Assembly: GCA_905147135.1 (NCBI GenBank)
Contig: LR990043.1
Location: forward strand, 8,281,057 to 8,345,056
Source of the DNA: Blastobasis lacticolella
Taxonomy: Eukaryota; Arthropoda; Insecta; Lepidoptera; Blastobasidae
Length of the DNA: 64,000 bases
Reading direction: 5' to 3'
The notes under the pieces were generated by a model that had not been told where the DNA came from, made no database searches, and saw only the letters and a program-made list of their open reading frames with translations. Positions 62,710-64,000 of the stretch are shown here, piece after piece. Numbering within the stretch: the stretch's first letter is position 1; every line of letters starts with the position of its first letter. A program made the position numbers and the translations under genes.

Positions 62710-64000
62710 TCGAAAACCGGTTAATGGGTCAAATTTAACTTACAAGATTTTATTACGTACAGACATTGATAAAACTAAGAAAAGCTGGAAAAGTACAGCA
62801 TGGGAGCCTCTCGCGATACCTCTTTTGTACATTTAAAAAGTTATAATTTTAATGAGTGTAAGTAAAAATTTTAATTACGTTCATATAAAAGACATCAACA
62901 GTCCTTCGCGTTGACGTCATTTATATAAAAAATTAAGATTTTCTTGAATGACATCTATGATATTAATCATTATGTAGTTGGAAGATACCAGCTGTTGGAT
63001 TGTTGAAGCTCTTTCAATTAGTTATGTCTTTTTTAAATGACGCGACTGAGGGTCGTTTTATGTGGGTAGCGATAGGATAATTTCGATAGCGTAGACATTT
63101 TCATGCAGTAGACCATGTAAACCTAAAGTTTTATTTAGAAGTAGGTAGAAAAGCTTGGCATAACATTTTTTACGTTAAGCATCAGAATCAGAATTTTACA
63201 TTTGTTATTCTTTTGCCTTCTATAAAATTTTTAACCTATCAATAAATAATGAAAATCAAATTAAAAATAAATATTGATATAGCAATTATAGATGTATATA
63301 CCTTCCGAACCAACCTATATTGTATGCCAAAGCACATACGTGGCAGTGGCAGTGTGGACATTGTCGCTTCGTAGTTCACTGGCCTTCCAAGGCCGACACC
63401 GTTTTAATTTACGTCCTCTAACTCGTCTGGTGCTAATAAAAATTTGCCATTTGTATACTTAGTGGTTGTAGAATAGGTTTAGTTGGATTTAACTGCCACT
63501 GCAATATTTATGAAATCCGGAACTGGAAACACAAATTTTCAATATCACCAGCTGAGCATGGTTTGTTAATACTGGCTTCATATTGTCGCGGCCACGTATT
63601 CGAGAACACTCCGCGCCGCGACTTATTGTGACGTAAAGTGTGCGACAAGCGAGAATATAACTTATGTGCTTGGACATAAGGTCTAAAGTTTACTTGACAC
63701 ACACTTGAGCCCGGATGTGTGCTGCCGCTATTCTAGACTCGTCGTTCCCGAATAACGTTCGGACTAGATCACTAGAATATGCCAGTATTGATGCCGGGGT
63801 ATACAAACAGCACCCGACGTGGCGCGAGACAGTTCAGTTTCGACTACCAGAGAGGTAACGGAGCTAATACTGAGCGATAACGTAGAGAAGGAACGTGGTA
63901 CGGAGAGACCAAGATGGGTTGAAGTGGCACCGACAAGCGCTATCACTAAAACGTATTGAGCTCAATGGGACGGCTTCATCCTGCAGAATGGCATACTTTA
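62710..64000. other. Downstream intron of the second gene to window end
   Basis: AT-rich to 63,560, then mixed composition to the end. No exon, RNA gene or repeat that I can support. A GC-richer stretch at 63,590-63,960 has short ORFs without recognisable homology. Confidence 0.5.

Noticed and set aside
62456..62836. 126-codon + frame
   Set aside because: It lies across the antisense SINE of family 2 and has no independent coding signature.
1..64000. Search for a novel multi-gene defence, biosynthetic or integrated-virus system
   Set aside because: Only two cellular genes are present, one a known chromatin scaffold; the other sequence is introns, repeats and regulatory-looking DNA.

Overview
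The window is animal, most likely lepidopteran, chromosomal DNA. It has spliced genes with GT-AG introns of 0.1-35 kb, AT-rich noncoding sequence, tRNA-derived SINEs, RTE/jockey-like LINE remnants with (ATGATG)n or (AAT)n tails, and many short foldback elements. No bacterial operon, CRISPR array, phage or virus is seen.

Region 1 (1-20,550) is the 3' part of Nipped-A/TRRAP, the giant PIKK-family pseudokinase scaffold of the SAGA and NuA4/Tip60 acetyltransferase complexes. I could join 23 exons on the + strand with every splice phase consistent. They give 4,998 coding bases, 1,665 residues plus a TAA stop, ending in the family's WHPWL terminus. They cover the last HEAT repeats, the FAT domain, the kinase-like domain (catalytic residues lost) and FATC. 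The upstream exons lie outside the window. The introns hold three copies of one tRNA-SINE, several MITE-like foldbacks, LINE remnants and a decayed tandem copy of part of an exon.

Region 2 (20,550-23,330) is intergenic, followed by a CpG-rich probable promoter and noncoding first exon (splice donor at 23,328).

Region 3 (23,328-58,555) has no convincing gene. I read it as a roughly 35-kb first intron of the next gene. It carries about 17 short GC-rich islands in AT-rich DNA, LINE/SINE debris, nested MITEs, a 17-bp minisatellite, a near-perfect 57-nt hairpin and very many TAGGTA/TACCTA motifs.

Region 4 (58,556-64,000) holds the first two coding exons of that next gene, also on +. They encode a Gly/Tyr-rich, then Met- and His/Pro-rich N-terminus (118 residues so far) that I do not securely recognise. 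A five-codon in-frame uORF lies just upstream of the start. The gene runs off the right edge.

The two genes lie head to tail on the same strand and show no sign of acting as one system. I see no clear undescribed biological system. The best leads are the exon-fragment duplication with paired in-frame donors in Nipped-A, the flipped palindrome pair, the 17-bp minisatellite shared by two loci, the hairpin at 35.4 kb and the GC-island-rich long intron.
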